Shown here: one piece after another, positions 1-8,790 of the stretch
Position numbering within the stretch: the stretch's first letter is position 1
Layout: the number at the start of each line of letters is the position of its first letter
Assembly: GCA_047600605.1 (NCBI GenBank)
Contig: JASGKK010000003.1
Coordinates: 1,054,001-1,118,000 of the forward strand
Length of the DNA stretch: 64,000 bases
Reading direction: 5' to 3'
DNA from: CAYMZZ01 sp047600605
GTDB lineage: Bacteria > Bacteroidota > Bacteroidia > Chitinophagales > Chitinophagaceae
Position numbers and translations under genes: made by a program
The notes under the pieces: model-generated
Database searches by the model: none
Seen by the model: only the letters and a program-made list of their open reading frames with translations
What the model was told of the DNA's origin: nothing

Positions 1-24
1 TGCTACGAATACTACTTTTCTCAT
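1..24 (-). CDS. 5' end of a gene running off the left edge (partial)
   Basis: Reading leftwards from an ATG at 24-22, the minus strand encodes M-R-K-V-V-F-V-A and then leaves the window. An AT-rich stretch precedes the ATG, as is common for Bacteroidota starts, and a good minus-strand -7 box lies at 202-194. This would be a gene divergent from mreB. Eight residues are too few to name a family. A thiolase-like N-terminus would fit, but this is only a guess. Confidence 0.35.
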
Positions 25-193
25 AATTTACTTTTTGTGGAAGAAAAAGTTCAATGCTTTATACGCGCAGATACCCATTTTTGTGCCAAAAATTACTTCG
101 TCACCAGGGGGCCGGTATTTATGAGCCGGCAAAACAGAAGAATTCACAGGTACAAATAATAGAATACGCGCAAAGCCGTTACATGTTAACGGG

Positions 194-202
194 GCAAAGA
201 TA
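194..202 (-). promoter_or_regulatory. Minus-strand -7 promoter box TATCTTTGC
   Basis: Read on the minus strand, 202 to 194 gives TATCTTTGC, an exact match to the Bacteroidota sigma-70 -7 consensus TAnnTTTG. No clear -33 TTTG lies 19-21 bp upstream. It would produce a leader of about 165 nt before the ATG at 24. That leader contains a small hairpin (GCCGG/CCGGC arms around 111-130). Confidence 0.45.
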
Positions 203-317
203 AAGAGATCGAAAGATTAAAATGAGTAAAACGTGCAAACCTGCGACAGCACAGTGTTTGCTCAAAACATATTCTTCTTCATTTCTGAAAATAAATCTTA
301 CACTACAGCGTTGGTAC

Positions 318-350
318 TTTGCTAAATCCAATTATTTCCTTCAACTTTGC
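318..350 (+). promoter_or_regulatory. Candidate mreB promoter (-33 TTTG, -7 CAACTTTG)
   Basis: TTTG at 318-321 is followed, after exactly 20 bp, by CAACTTTGC at 342-350. This differs from the Bacteroidota TAnnTTTG box only at its first base. The predicted start of transcription is around 355, leaving a leader of about 20 nt before the mreB ATG. Confidence 0.5.
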
Positions 351-374
351 ACACATTAAATCCAATAAATAAGA

Positions 375-1400
375 ATGGGACTTTTTAACTGGTTTACACA
401 AGAGATTGCCATGGACCTTGGCACGGCAAACACCCTCATTATTCATAACGATGAAGTGGCGGTGAATGAACCGAGTATTGTCGCGTTGAACCGCAACAAT
501 CCGAAAGAGGTACTGGCTGTGGGAAAGAAGGCATTGATGATGCACGAAAAGACCCATGAAAGTATACGTACGGTTCGCCCGCTGAAGGATGGTGTGATCG
601 CCGACTTCAACGCTGCCGAGCTGATGATCCGTGAGCTGATCAAACTGGTATATCCCAAAAAGCCCCTGTTTCCGCCCAGCTGGCGTATGATGATCTGTAT
701 TCCCAGTTCCATTACCGAAGTAGAAAAACGTGCCGTACGTGACAGTGCCGAGCAGGCCGGTGCCAAAGAGGTATACCTGCTGCATGAGCCTATGGCTGCT
801 GCGCTGGGTATTGGTATTGATGTGGAAGAGCCCGTGGGCAATATGATCATTGACATTGGTGGTGGTACCACCGGTATCACCGTAATAGCCCTGGCCGGTA
901 TCGTATGCGATCAGAGCATTCGTATTGCGGGCGATGAATTTACTGCCGATATCATGGAGGCGCTGCGCCGTTATCATAGCCTGCTCATTGGTGAACGCAC
1001 CGCAGAGCAGATCAAGATCAATGTAGGTGCGGCTATGAAAGACCTCGACAACCCACCAGAGGACATCCCTGTAAACGGACGTGATCTGGTAACGGGTATT
1101 CCCAAACAGATCATGGTAAGCTACCAGGAAATTGCCGAAGCACTGGATAAGAGTATCTTCAAAATAGAAGAAGCCATTCTGAAAGCTCTGGAGCAGACAC
1201 CTCCTGAGCTGGCTGCCGATATCTATCGCCGTGGTCTTTACCTCACCGGCGGCGGAGCTTTGTTAAGAGGCCTTGACAAAAGGTTAAGCCAAAAAATCAA
1301 ATTACCGGTGCATGTAGCCGATGATCCCCTGAAAAGTGTGGTTCGTGGTACGGGTATTGCATTGAAGAACTACGATAAGTATCCTTTTGTGATGCGATAA
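375..1400 (+). CDS. mreB: Rod shape-determining protein MreB
   Basis: Bacterial actin homologue that polymerises at the inner face of the membrane and directs lateral cell-wall synthesis. The 341-residue length is normal. Visible actin-fold motifs are the N-terminal phosphate loop DLGTANT (about residue 15), the second phosphate motif DIGGGTTG (about 160) and the adenosine motif LTGGGALLRGLDKRL (about 290). The N-terminal MGLFNWF stretch resembles the membrane-binding segment of the family. It is the first gene of the shape cluster, 48 bp ahead of mreC. Start chosen: ATG at 375 after an A-rich stretch, with no Shine-Dalgarno sequence. Confidence 0.97.
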   Translation: MGLFNWFTQEIAMDLGTANTLIIHNDEVAVNEPSIVALNRNNPKEVLAVGKKALMMHEKTHESIRTVRPLKDGVIADFNAAELMIRELIKLVYPKKPLFPPSWRMMICIPSSITEVEKRAVRDSAEQAGAKEVYLLHEPMAAALGIGIDVEEPVGNMIIDIGGGTTGITVIALAGIVCDQSIRIAGDEFTADIMEALRRYHSLLIGERTAEQIKINVGAAMKDLDNPPEDIPVNGRDLVTGIPKQIMVSYQEIAEALDKSIFKIEEAILKALEQTPPELAADIYRRGLYLTGGGALLRGLDKRLSQKIKLPVHVADDPLKSVVRGTGIALKNYDKYPFVMR

Positions 1401-1448
1401 AACAGACCTGCCTGGCAACGGCATGCTGCCAGATCCGGTGTTATCCCC

Positions 1449-2327
1449 ATGCGCAATATTTTTAATTTCCTCCGCCGCTCTTCAACAGTTATCCTGTTTC
1501 TGCTGCTGCAGGGGCTGGCTATCTGGTTTCTGGTTACCTATAACAAATATTACCGGGCCAAAGGCATGGGCATGGCCAATGAGGTGACCGGATGGTTCAA
1601 TACACGCTACAATACGCTGGAGGATTTTTTCCGCATGAAGGAAGAAAACAAACGCCTCCTGCATCTGAATGACTCACTCATGAACCTGCTTTCGTCCAAT
1701 TTTGTAAAGCAGGATACCAACGTCCGCATTATAAAAGATAGTCTGCCTTTTGATACTACCGGCAAATACCGGCAATGGGTGTGGCGCGATGCACAGGTGG
1801 TATATTCTACTGTGGGGTCTCCCAATAATTATATACAGATCAACAGGGGATCCAACCAGGGCATCAGCGACGATATGGGTGTCTTTAGTTCTGATGGAGG
1901 CCTGGTGGGTAAGGTCGTCAATGTAGGACCCAATTTCAGCCAGGTCATGAGCCTCATTCATATGCGAAGCAATACGCAGGTACTGGTAAAACGGACCGGT
2001 AGTGCCGGTAAACTCACCTGGGATGGTAAGGATCCCCGTTACCTGACCCTTAATAACATCTCCAAAAGCGACTCACTGGGTCGTGGTGATACCATTGTAA
2101 CAGGTAAATATTCCTATAGCTACCCTCCGGGGCATATGGTGGGAACTATCGAAGAGATTATCCCGGACAATTCCACCAGCTTTTATGTACTGCGGATTAA
2201 GACGGCCGCCAACTTTGCCGAATTGCAACAGGTGATGGTGGTGGAAGACCTGCAGGCTGCTGAGCAAAAACAATTGAATAAGGCAACGATTCAGAAAGTA
2301 GAAGAAGGCAAAAAACAAAATCAGTGA
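1449..2327 (+). CDS. mreC: Rod shape-determining protein MreC
   Basis: Links MreB filaments to periplasmic wall synthases. The 292-residue protein has a short cytoplasmic N-terminus, one transmembrane helix (about residues 12-32), a coiled-coil stretch (about 55-85) and then the beta-rich periplasmic domain with the usual conserved V-G-K-V segment (SSDGGLVGKVVNVG, about 147-160). It ends in a charged Lys/Glu/Gln-rich tail. Its stop overlaps the mreD start by 4 bp, indicating translational coupling. The family and neighbourhood leave little doubt. Confidence 0.95.
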   Translation: MRNIFNFLRRSSTVILFLLLQGLAIWFLVTYNKYYRAKGMGMANEVTGWFNTRYNTLEDFFRMKEENKRLLHLNDSLMNLLSSNFVKQDTNVRIIKDSLPFDTTGKYRQWVWRDAQVVYSTVGSPNNYIQINRGSNQGISDDMGVFSSDGGLVGKVVNVGPNFSQVMSLIHMRSNTQVLVKRTGSAGKLTWDGKDPRYLTLNNISKSDSLGRGDTIVTGKYSYSYPPGHMVGTIEEIIPDNSTSFYVLRIKTAANFAELQQVMVVEDLQAAEQKQLNKATIQKVEEGKKQNQ

Positions 2328-2857
2328 GTGATCTGCTGCGAAATATCGTCCGTTTTATACTGTTTATCCTGGTGCAGGTATATGTGCTCAACAAAATCCC
2401 CCATCTGCATCAGTATATAGTGCCCTATATCTATTTCCTGTTTATCCTCTGGCTGCCTTTCAGCGTTTCGCGTTCTGCCTTGCTTATTATAGGATTTATC
2501 ACGGGCCTCAGCCTTGATTATTTTACGACCACTCCCGGACTGCATGCGGCAGCCTGTGTGCTCATTGCTTTCGTTCGCCCGTTTCTGATCAACCTGCTGG
2601 TGCCCAAAGATTCATCGGAGTTCAACTATCGTGAACCCTCTCCCCGTGCTATGGGATGGACACCCTACCTGGTATACGCACTTGTACTCACCTTTATTCA
2701 CCATACCTATATGGTATTGCTGCAATGGTTTTCTGTAGGCAATATCCTGGCATTTCTTATTAAGATAATAGCTACTACAGCTATCAGCATGCTGCTGATC
2801 ATTACTACCGAATTGCTGTTTCCACGCCGGCTCAAGTTCAGAACCAATACGGCTTAA
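2324..2857 (+). CDS. mreD: Rod shape-determining protein MreD
   Basis: Small integral membrane protein of the elongasome. The 177-residue protein has about five hydrophobic helices and little soluble sequence, as expected for MreD, which is poorly conserved and identified mainly by position between mreC and PBP2. The start is a GTG that overlaps the mreC stop in the string GTGA, so translation is likely coupled to mreC. The next gene, mrdA, follows after 176 bp that appear to hold their own promoter. Confidence 0.88.
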   Translation: MSDLLRNIVRFILFILVQVYVLNKIPHLHQYIVPYIYFLFILWLPFSVSRSALLIIGFITGLSLDYFTTTPGLHAAACVLIAFVRPFLINLLVPKDSSEFNYREPSPRAMGWTPYLVYALVLTFIHHTYMVLLQWFSVGNILAFLIKIIATTAISMLLIITTELLFPRRLKFRTNTA

Positions 2858-2939
2858 GAGCGGCTTTGTACCATTTGCTGTTAAAGAAATGCAATAAAAC
2901 AGATCGTGTTTTTCCCAGTGAAATTTAGTGCAACAAAGA

Positions 2940-2971
2940 TTTGGAAAGCGGCGCAGGTATTTCGTACTTTG
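2940..2971 (+). promoter_or_regulatory. Candidate promoter of mrdA-rodA
   Basis: TTTG at 2940-2943 and GTACTTTG at 2964-2971 are separated by 20 bp, the usual Bacteroidota -33/-7 spacing. The -7 box matches TAnnTTTG in its TTTG half only, or equally TAnTTTG with one base less between TA and TTTG. The 62-nt distance to the mrdA ATG is reasonable. This would let PBP2/RodA be expressed separately from mreBCD. Confidence 0.4.
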
Positions 2972-3033
2972 TAGTTACAAATTTCCATTCTCTTACCCGA
3001 AAAGGGTGTTACCTCATACATTGTACTTAAGCC

Positions 3034-5148
3034 ATGTCTGTGTTTAACCAGTCCCGGAGTCGTGTGATACGGCTGATTTTTTTACTATCCTTTGTGGTGA
3101 TAATAGCACAATTGATGAACCTGCAGGTATTTTCCAGCAAGTACAGTCAACTGGCCATGGACAATGCTGTTTTCCCCAAGATCGTGTATCCCGAGCGTGG
3201 AATCATTTATGACCGGAAAGGCAGAGCTATTCTCAACAATGCTATCATGTTTGACCTGATGGTCACACCTGTAGAGGTTAAGAACTTTGATACGCTTGCT
3301 TTTTGTAAACTGATGGAAGTAGATACCGCTGATTTTGTAAAGCGTATCCGCGATGCTGTTTTCAAAAATGGCCGGATGCGCCCTTCCGCCTTTCAGTCAT
3401 TGCTTACGCCACAACTACAGGCCCGGTTTGAAGAAAACAGCTGGCGCTTTCCCGGTTTCGCCCTGGTAGAGCGCCCGGTGCGGGTATATCCCTACAATGT
3501 AGCAGCACACCTGCTGGGCTATGTAAGTGAGGTGGATAAGGCAGATATCGAACGGTCCAATAACTTTTACCGTATGGGAGACTATATCGGCAAAAACGGG
3601 CTGGAATCGCATTATGAAAAGGTGCTGATGGGGCAGCGTGGGGTCAAGTACATGATTAAGGACAATCATAACCGGCTGGTAGGACAATATGAAAACGGCA
3701 TTTTTGATACAGCTGCAATAGCGGGTCGTGGTCTTCGTACCACTATTGATGTGGATCTGCAGACCCTGGCCGAAAATATGATGGCCAATAAAGTAGGAGC
3801 CGTAGTGGCGCTCGACCCTAAAACAGGCGGTATACTGGCCATGGCCTCCGGTCCGATATTTAACCCCAATGAACTGACCGGGCCCGATAAGGGAAAGAAC
3901 TATTCCCGTATGCTGCTTGATGTGGCTAACCCATTTCTGAACCGGGCTATTCAGGGTCGCTACGAACCGGGTTCCACCTTTAAACCGCTGGGCGCACTTA
4001 TTGCCCTTGATGAAGGGCTCATTACTCCGGCCTTTGGTTATCCCTGCCCCGGTTATTATATCGGTTGTGGCATTGGTAAGCCCAAATGTCTTCACTCAGG
4101 TGGTGGCCACTCTGCCAATCTCCGCAATGCTATCGCCTTTAGCTGTAACTCTTATTTTACTCACATGTATCGTCTGGCAGCCGATAATCCGCAGTATGGT
4201 AATGTAAAAAAGGGATACATGAAATGGCGGGAATACCTGAATGGTTTCGGTTGGGGCAACAGGCTGGGTGTGGATCTGCCGAGCGAAGACAGAGGTTTTA
4301 TTCCTGATACATCTGTATACAACAAAGAATACCGCGGCAGCTGGAGCAGTTGTACCAACCTGACCCTGGGTATTGGCCAGGATAAAATGGGTGTGACACC
4401 GCTGCAGATGGCCAATGCCATGTGCGTGATCGCCAATAAGGGATATTATTACACACCGCATTTTGTAAAGAGCATTGATGACCCCCAGCCGGAAGACACC
4501 GCATTTCTGAATCCATACAAGATCAAACATGAGGTGCTTACGCATATTCCGGAAGAGAACTACAAAGCCGTAATGGATGGTATGGAAGATGTGGTGCTCA
4601 ATGGTACGGCACGTATAGTCCGCATTCCCAATATTGCCATCTGTGCTAAAACAGGTACAGCCGAAAAATTCGCCATCCTTGATGGTAAAAAGATACAGCT
4701 CGATGATAATGCCATGTTTGTCTGTTTCGCTCCCAAAGACGATCCTAAAATAGCCATTGCGGTAGCCGTGGAAAATGCCGGTTACGGTGGTACCTGGGGC
4801 GGTCCTATAGCGCGTGTACTGATGGAAAAATACCTGAATGATACCATCAGCAAAGCCAGTATGGCCGACTATGAGCGGATCTCCAATACCAATAAAATGC
4901 CCAAACACCTGAAACGGCTACAGTTTAAAACGGATTCTCTCCGTGCACGCCAGTGGTTTGAAATGCGTAAAGACAGCTCTTATATCCGGAAATACATCAG
5001 CACTACAGTGAGCCCCGTCAATGACAACACATTGCCGCAGCATCCTGCCGTGCCGGCACGCCCTGCTGCATCGCAAAGCTGGGTAGCTGTTTTGCCCGAC
5101 AACAGAAATACTTATTCAACTCAACCTGTAGCCCGTAACCGCGCATGA
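3034..5148 (+). CDS. mrdA: Penicillin-binding protein 2 (elongasome transpeptidase)
   Basis: Class B PBP that cross-links peptidoglycan during elongation together with RodA. The 704-residue protein has an N-terminal membrane anchor (about 10-30), a PBP dimerisation domain (about 50-220) and a transpeptidase domain with all three active-site motifs: S314-T-F-K317 in GSTFKP, S370-C-N372 and K539-T-G541. The C-terminus carries about 70 residues past the transpeptidase domain, rich in Pro and Ala. Its stop overlaps the rodA start (ATGA), the usual coupling of the pair. Confidence 0.96.
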   Translation: MSVFNQSRSRVIRLIFLLSFVVIIAQLMNLQVFSSKYSQLAMDNAVFPKIVYPERGIIYDRKGRAILNNAIMFDLMVTPVEVKNFDTLAFCKLMEVDTADFVKRIRDAVFKNGRMRPSAFQSLLTPQLQARFEENSWRFPGFALVERPVRVYPYNVAAHLLGYVSEVDKADIERSNNFYRMGDYIGKNGLESHYEKVLMGQRGVKYMIKDNHNRLVGQYENGIFDTAAIAGRGLRTTIDVDLQTLAENMMANKVGAVVALDPKTGGILAMASGPIFNPNELTGPDKGKNYSRMLLDVANPFLNRAIQGRYEPGSTFKPLGALIALDEGLITPAFGYPCPGYYIGCGIGKPKCLHSGGGHSANLRNAIAFSCNSYFTHMYRLAADNPQYGNVKKGYMKWREYLNGFGWGNRLGVDLPSEDRGFIPDTSVYNKEYRGSWSSCTNLTLGIGQDKMGVTPLQMANAMCVIANKGYYYTPHFVKSIDDPQPEDTAFLNPYKIKHEVLTHIPEENYKAVMDGMEDVVLNGTARIVRIPNIAICAKTGTAEKFAILDGKKIQLDDNAMFVCFAPKDDPKIAIAVAVENAGYGGTWGGPIARVLMEKYLNDTISKASMADYERISNTNKMPKHLKRLQFKTDSLRARQWFEMRKDSSYIRKYISTTVSPVNDNTLPQHPAVPARPAASQSWVAVLPDNRNTYSTQPVARNRA

Positions 5149-6482
5149 GCCAAAAGAATCCCGCTATTTCAAAAGGTATTGACTGGAGCCTGGTATGGAT
5201 TTACCTGCTGCTGGCCAGCATTGGCGTCATGGCCATCTTTGGTGCTACCTACAAGGAAGGAGATCCTATTGTACAAACCTTTCTCAATTTCAGCACCGAT
5301 TACAGCAAGCAGCTTTATTTCTTTGGGATAGGACTGGTGCTGGGTTTATTTATCCTGCTTACAGACAGTAAGTTTTTTGCGGCTACGGCCAATATCTGGT
5401 ATGCCGGTGGTGTGTTTATGATGCTGCTGGTATTTCCTTTTCACTCTAATATCAAAGGGACGGAGTCAATCATCAGGCTCGGTGGCTTCAACTTTCAGCC
5501 GGCTGAATTTTGTAAAATATGTGTGGCACTCGCACTGGCCAAATACCTGTCGCGTCCCGAAACGGATTTTACCAAAACCCGTTCGCAACTGATTGCAGCC
5601 GGTATCACATTGCTTCCGGCAGCACTGGCCATCATGCAAAAGGAAACAGGTCTTGCACTTGTATTTTTTTCTTTCTTCCTGGTCATGTACCGCGAAGGGC
5701 TGCCATCGGGTATCCTGGTCATAGGGTTTGCCGTAGCTGTGCTGGTAGTGGCAACGCTGCTGCTGGAAAAAAATACGCTGGCGCTGATCCTGCTGGGTCT
5801 CGGATTGCTCGTGATTCTTATCATGAGGCGACAGATCCGGCGCAATAAGTCTGTATTGTTCAAAATAGTGCTGATCACAGTAGCCTGTATCGGTATTCAA
5901 CGTTTTGGTGTGCCATTCATTTTCAAAAATGTGCTGGCCAAACACCAGGTAGAGCGCATCTACAGCACCATTGGCCGCGATGTACCCGAAGAATACATGA
6001 AAGGAGAGGCGACTACAGATGATAAAGGCAAAAAGACCAATACAGCGGATTATAATGTAAAACAATCCAAGATCGCTATCGGTAGCGGTGGCGTACTGGG
6101 AAAGGGATTGCTGAAAGGTACACAAACACGTTATGGATTCGTACCTGAGCAGCGCACCGACTTTATCTTCGACACGATCGGGGAAGGTTTCGGTTTTATA
6201 GGTAGTCTGGTGCTGTTGGGTATCTATCTGCTGTTGCTATTCCGGATCGTTACTATTGCAGAACGGCAGCGTAGTGTGTTCAGCCGCTGTTATGCTTACG
6301 GAGTGGCCGCTGTTTTCTTTTTTCATATAGGGATCAATATCGCCATGACCATCGGACTGGCACCGGTAATCGGTATCCCCCTGCCATTTATCAGCTATGG
6401 CGGTACGTCTTTACTGACCAATACTATTCTGTTGTTTATACTTGTGAGGCTGGATGCAGACAGGCAGATGGTTCTTCGGTAA
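5145..6482 (+). CDS. rodA: Rod shape-determining protein RodA (SEDS glycosyltransferase)
   Basis: SEDS-family peptidoglycan polymerase working with PBP2. The 445-residue multi-spanning protein contains the family signature PLPFISYGGTS near the C-terminus and, before it, the periplasmic loop ending IAIGSGGVLGKGLLKGTQT. This loop is longer than in Escherichia coli RodA and carries a charged insert (about residues 285-305). The stop codon is followed directly by the left arm of a large inverted repeat that surrounds the next gene. Confidence 0.95.
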   Translation: MSQKNPAISKGIDWSLVWIYLLLASIGVMAIFGATYKEGDPIVQTFLNFSTDYSKQLYFFGIGLVLGLFILLTDSKFFAATANIWYAGGVFMMLLVFPFHSNIKGTESIIRLGGFNFQPAEFCKICVALALAKYLSRPETDFTKTRSQLIAAGITLLPAALAIMQKETGLALVFFSFFLVMYREGLPSGILVIGFAVAVLVVATLLLEKNTLALILLGLGLLVILIMRRQIRRNKSVLFKIVLITVACIGIQRFGVPFIFKNVLAKHQVERIYSTIGRDVPEEYMKGEATTDDKGKKTNTADYNVKQSKIAIGSGGVLGKGLLKGTQTRYGFVPEQRTDFIFDTIGEGFGFIGSLVLLGIYLLLLFRIVTIAERQRSVFSRCYAYGVAAVFFFHIGINIAMTIGLAPVIGIPLPFISYGGTSLLTNTILLFILVRLDADRQMVLR

Positions 6483-6618
6483 GGGATAAAAAGTATAAAA
6501 GTATAAAGGGTTTAAAAGTTTAAAGGGTATAAGGCGTTAACCCTATCCCTTCTACCATCAACCTTTCACCTTACTTACAACTTATTACTTACAACTCACC
6601 ACTTAAAACTCATTACTT
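6483..6618. repeat. Left arm of a ~130-bp inverted repeat around an MBL-fold gene
   Basis: The arm starts right after the rodA stop and runs to the base before the next ATG. It has three word types in order: TATAAAGGGTTTAAAAG-type (6486-6534), a CCCTTCTACC/CCTTTCACC stretch (6546-6570), and TTACTTACAACTTATTAC-type words (6571-6618). The reverse complement of 7346-7476 reproduces the same order with scattered mismatches. Related words recur at 30032-30062, 34843-34877 and 45861-45908. Confidence 0.85.
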
Positions 6619-7362
6619 ATGAAAATCATTCCCCTGTCAGAAGGCTCATTTACGATTGACGGAACAAAATTGTTTATCCCCTTCGATACAGAAAAAGATG
6701 TGCTGAAGGAGCGGGCTGCCGGCAGCCTGCTGGTTGAAGTGCAACCCTTTGTGGTGATCACAGAGAAAGACACCCTGCTGCTTGATACAGGCCTGGGTTT
6801 TACCATCGACGGGCAAATGCAATTGCATCGCAACCTGCGCGCAGCCGGCGTGGATCCCGGTAGTATTACCAAAGTATTAATGTCGCATCTGCATAAGGAT
6901 CATGCAGGCGGGGTTGGCTATACAGATGAGCATGGTCAGCGGCACCTGGCATTTCCCCAGGCTACTTATTATGTTCAAACAACCGAACTCGCCTATGCCT
7001 GGGAGCGTGGGTTCCCCTCTTATATTCCGGAAGAACTGGAATGTCTGCGCTATTCATCGCAGGTAGTATTGCTGGATGGGGATGGCGTTATCGACAACTA
7101 TATCCGCTACCAGGTCACCGGCGCCCACTCACCGCATCACCAGGTATTCTGGATCACTGAAGGCGATGAAACCATATTTTTCGGAGCAGACGATGCACCT
7201 CAGTTGCATCAAATGAAGCACCGGTATGCTGCCAAATATGATTATGATGGGAAAAAAGCGATGGAACTACGTCAGCAATGGTGGGAAGAAGGGAAGGAAA
7301 AAAACTGGACGTTTTTGTTTTATCACGATATTAAAACGCCTTTTGTAAGTAATAAGTTTTAA
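6619..7362 (+). CDS. MBL-fold metallohydrolase
   Basis: Metallo-beta-lactamase-fold hydrolase of 247 residues. The zinc motif HxHxDH is present as S-H-L-H-K-D-H-A-G-G (about residues 90-99). A further metal-ligand histidine occurs in GAHSPHH (about 173-179) and an acidic ligand in FFGADDAPQLHQ (about 191-202). Size and layout resemble the lactonase/AttM-like branch, but the substrate cannot be told from sequence. There is no signal peptide, so it is probably cytoplasmic. The gene is alone between two arms of a large inverted repeat. Its last codons (V-S-N-K-F-stop) lie inside the right arm, and the ATG abuts the left arm. Confidence 0.9.
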   Translation: MKIIPLSEGSFTIDGTKLFIPFDTEKDVLKERAAGSLLVEVQPFVVITEKDTLLLDTGLGFTIDGQMQLHRNLRAAGVDPGSITKVLMSHLHKDHAGGVGYTDEHGQRHLAFPQATYYVQTTELAYAWERGFPSYIPEELECLRYSSQVVLLDGDGVIDNYIRYQVTGAHSPHHQVFWITEGDETIFFGADDAPQLHQMKHRYAAKYDYDGKKAMELRQQWWEEGKEKNWTFLFYHDIKTPFVSNKF

Positions 7363-7476
7363 GTGGTAAGTTGTAAGTAATAAGTTGTAAGTAAGGTGAA
7401 AGGTAGAAGGGTAAAGGGCTGAAGGTAAAACCTCTCTTTATACCCTTTAAACTTTTAAACCCTTTATAGTTTTTAC
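7346..7476. repeat. Right arm of the inverted repeat around the MBL-fold gene
   Basis: This is the reverse-complement partner of 6483-6618. Going outward it holds AAGTAATAAG/AAGTTGTAAG words (7346-7395), a GGTGAAAGG/GAAGGGTAAAGGG stretch (7396-7420) and CCCTTTAAACTTTTAAACCC words (7441-7467). The MBL stop codon TAA (7360-7362) lies inside it. As RNA the two arms could pair over more than 100 bp. Confidence 0.85.
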
Positions 7477-7580
7477 CACCCGGTCAAAAAAGGCCTGCCC
7501 TAAAAAGAGCCGGCCGTTGCTAACCTATGAAAAACACCAAGTTCAAAGATATATATAGTAAAATACCTTTACCTAATAAG

Positions 7581-7997
7581 TTACCCACCTCTTCTTAACG
7601 GGCGTGGATTATTGGCCGGCCGGTTTTGCCGTAGCAGGCGGAGTTCCTGAATAAAGCGGTCTTGCTGGTTAAAGACCTGATTGCCACGTTTTTCACCTAA
7701 TATCTCCTGAAACTGACCACGATAGCGAAGACGCAGGTCAATTACTTTTTTCTCGCGGTCGAGCCGTTTTTCAGGACCTTTATTGTCCTGCAATGCCTTT
7801 CGCCATTCTTTGAAATATTCCAGAAAAACAGGGGTGAATTTTTTGGCTTCGGCGTCGGAGAGATTGAGCCGCTGCTGAATATATTCATTCATCTTATCGC
7901 GGATCTTCTCATTGCCGCCATCTTCATCATCGTCCTGGGCCCACAGGCTTACAGCGCTGATGAGAAACATACTGGTTATGAGTAAAATCTTTTTCAT
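7581..7997 (-). CDS. Spy/CpxP-like periplasmic protein, function unknown
   Basis: Secreted protein of 138 residues with a clear signal peptide (MKKILLITSMFLISAVSLWA-Q). An acidic stretch (QDDDEDGG) follows, then a highly charged, almost wholly helical body: an LNLSDAEAKKF segment, then R/K-rich helices and a Pro/Arg-rich tail. This size, charge and LSdaEa..F pattern resemble Spy/CpxP/CnrX-type periplasmic chaperones or metal sensors (inference). It is the last gene of a three-gene operon, 3 bp behind a membrane protein and downstream of an ECF sigma factor, which suits an envelope-stress effector or sensor. Confidence 0.7.
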   Translation of the reverse strand: MKKILLITSMFLISAVSLWAQDDDEDGGNEKIRDKMNEYIQQRLNLSDAEAKKFTPVFLEYFKEWRKALQDNKGPEKRLDREKKVIDLRLRYRGQFQEILGEKRGNQVFNQQDRFIQELRLLRQNRPANNPRPLRRGG

Positions 7998-8000
7998 GGC

Positions 8001-8753
8001 TTAATTAAGGAAAAGGTCATCGTCTGAATCAGGTTCTTCACCTGCAGTATCATCCAAAAATTGTTCAATGTCTTTTTCTGACACATCCTGCATCAGTTTC
8101 TTTATCTCTGCCGAAGGTTCCACCTGAGCTACCACCTGGCTATTGTTGGTGAGCTCCACAAATTCATTGATGGTTTCTGTCCCCACTTTTTTCATATTTT
8201 TCTCTACCCAGGCATACGATTTTTTGTTGGGATCAATGGATGTATTGCCACCGCTGAAGAGCAGGGCCGTAGTAGCAACAAGGCCAATGATAACAGCTGC
8301 TGCGGCATACCGGAACCAGCTCTTGCGGAGCAATGAAATCGATTTTACAGGTGCTTCCATCGCCGCTTTCTTTTGCTCCAGCGTATCGAAATAATCAGCC
8401 GGGGCTGATAGCGGGTTTTGCTTTTGCAATCCAGCCAGCAGGGGTGAAAGCTGACCGATCTCATCGCGGGCAGTCAGTTCATCATCCATCCACACAAAAG
8501 AAGGGTCGAGCTCTTCAAAATAACCGGTAGGTACCAGGTAAGGGCTGCGGCGGTCAAGCTGTGCCAGCAGGGGCGAAAGCTGGCCGATTTCTTCATCTAC
8601 AGTATTGCTATCCAGCGCTTTAACCCTACGCAACACAACCTCTGCCAAGCCGTCAAAATAACCGGCAGGCACCTGCCCGGCGGATGTGATACCCGGCCGG
8701 AGGGAGCTGTTCAGCTCAAGAAGTTCTGCTACTATGGTTTGCTTTTGTTCCAT
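8001..8753 (-). CDS. Membrane-anchored anti-sigma-like protein with GYF-motif repeats
   Basis: Protein of 250 residues with no signal peptide and one transmembrane helix at about 147-167. The cytoplasmic part carries three copies of a short motif: PAGYFDGL (about 29-36), PTGYFEEL (75-82) and PADYFDTL (118-125). Two of them sit in longer repeats beginning EIGQLSPLLA (55 and 98). The periplasmic part is acidic, ending D-D-D-L-F-L-N. Position directly after an ECF sigma gene and topology suggest a sigma-factor antagonist (inference). It lacks a recognisable zinc anti-sigma motif. Confidence 0.65.
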   Translation of the reverse strand: MEQKQTIVAELLELNSSLRPGITSAGQVPAGYFDGLAEVVLRRVKALDSNTVDEEIGQLSPLLAQLDRRSPYLVPTGYFEELDPSFVWMDDELTARDEIGQLSPLLAGLQKQNPLSAPADYFDTLEQKKAAMEAPVKSISLLRKSWFRYAAAAVIIGLVATTALLFSGGNTSIDPNKKSYAWVEKNMKKVGTETINEFVELTNNSQVVAQVEPSAEIKKLMQDVSEKDIEQFLDDTAGEEPDSDDDLFLN

Positions 8754-8790
8754 TTCAGTTATGAGTGAGACGGCTGATAGCCTTTCAGGT

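Noticed and set aside
4096..4908. 270-codon open frame antisense to mrdA
   Set aside because: It lies entirely within the conserved PBP2 gene on the opposite strand, has no recognisable domain or promoter, and is a by-product of codon composition. The same holds for the long antisense frames over mreB, atpA, the TonB receptors and the T9SS genes.
6483..7476. Insertion sequence with terminal inverted repeats
   Set aside because: The enclosed gene is an MBL-fold hydrolase, not a transposase. The arms are composed of words found at other gene ends, and no target duplication is apparent.
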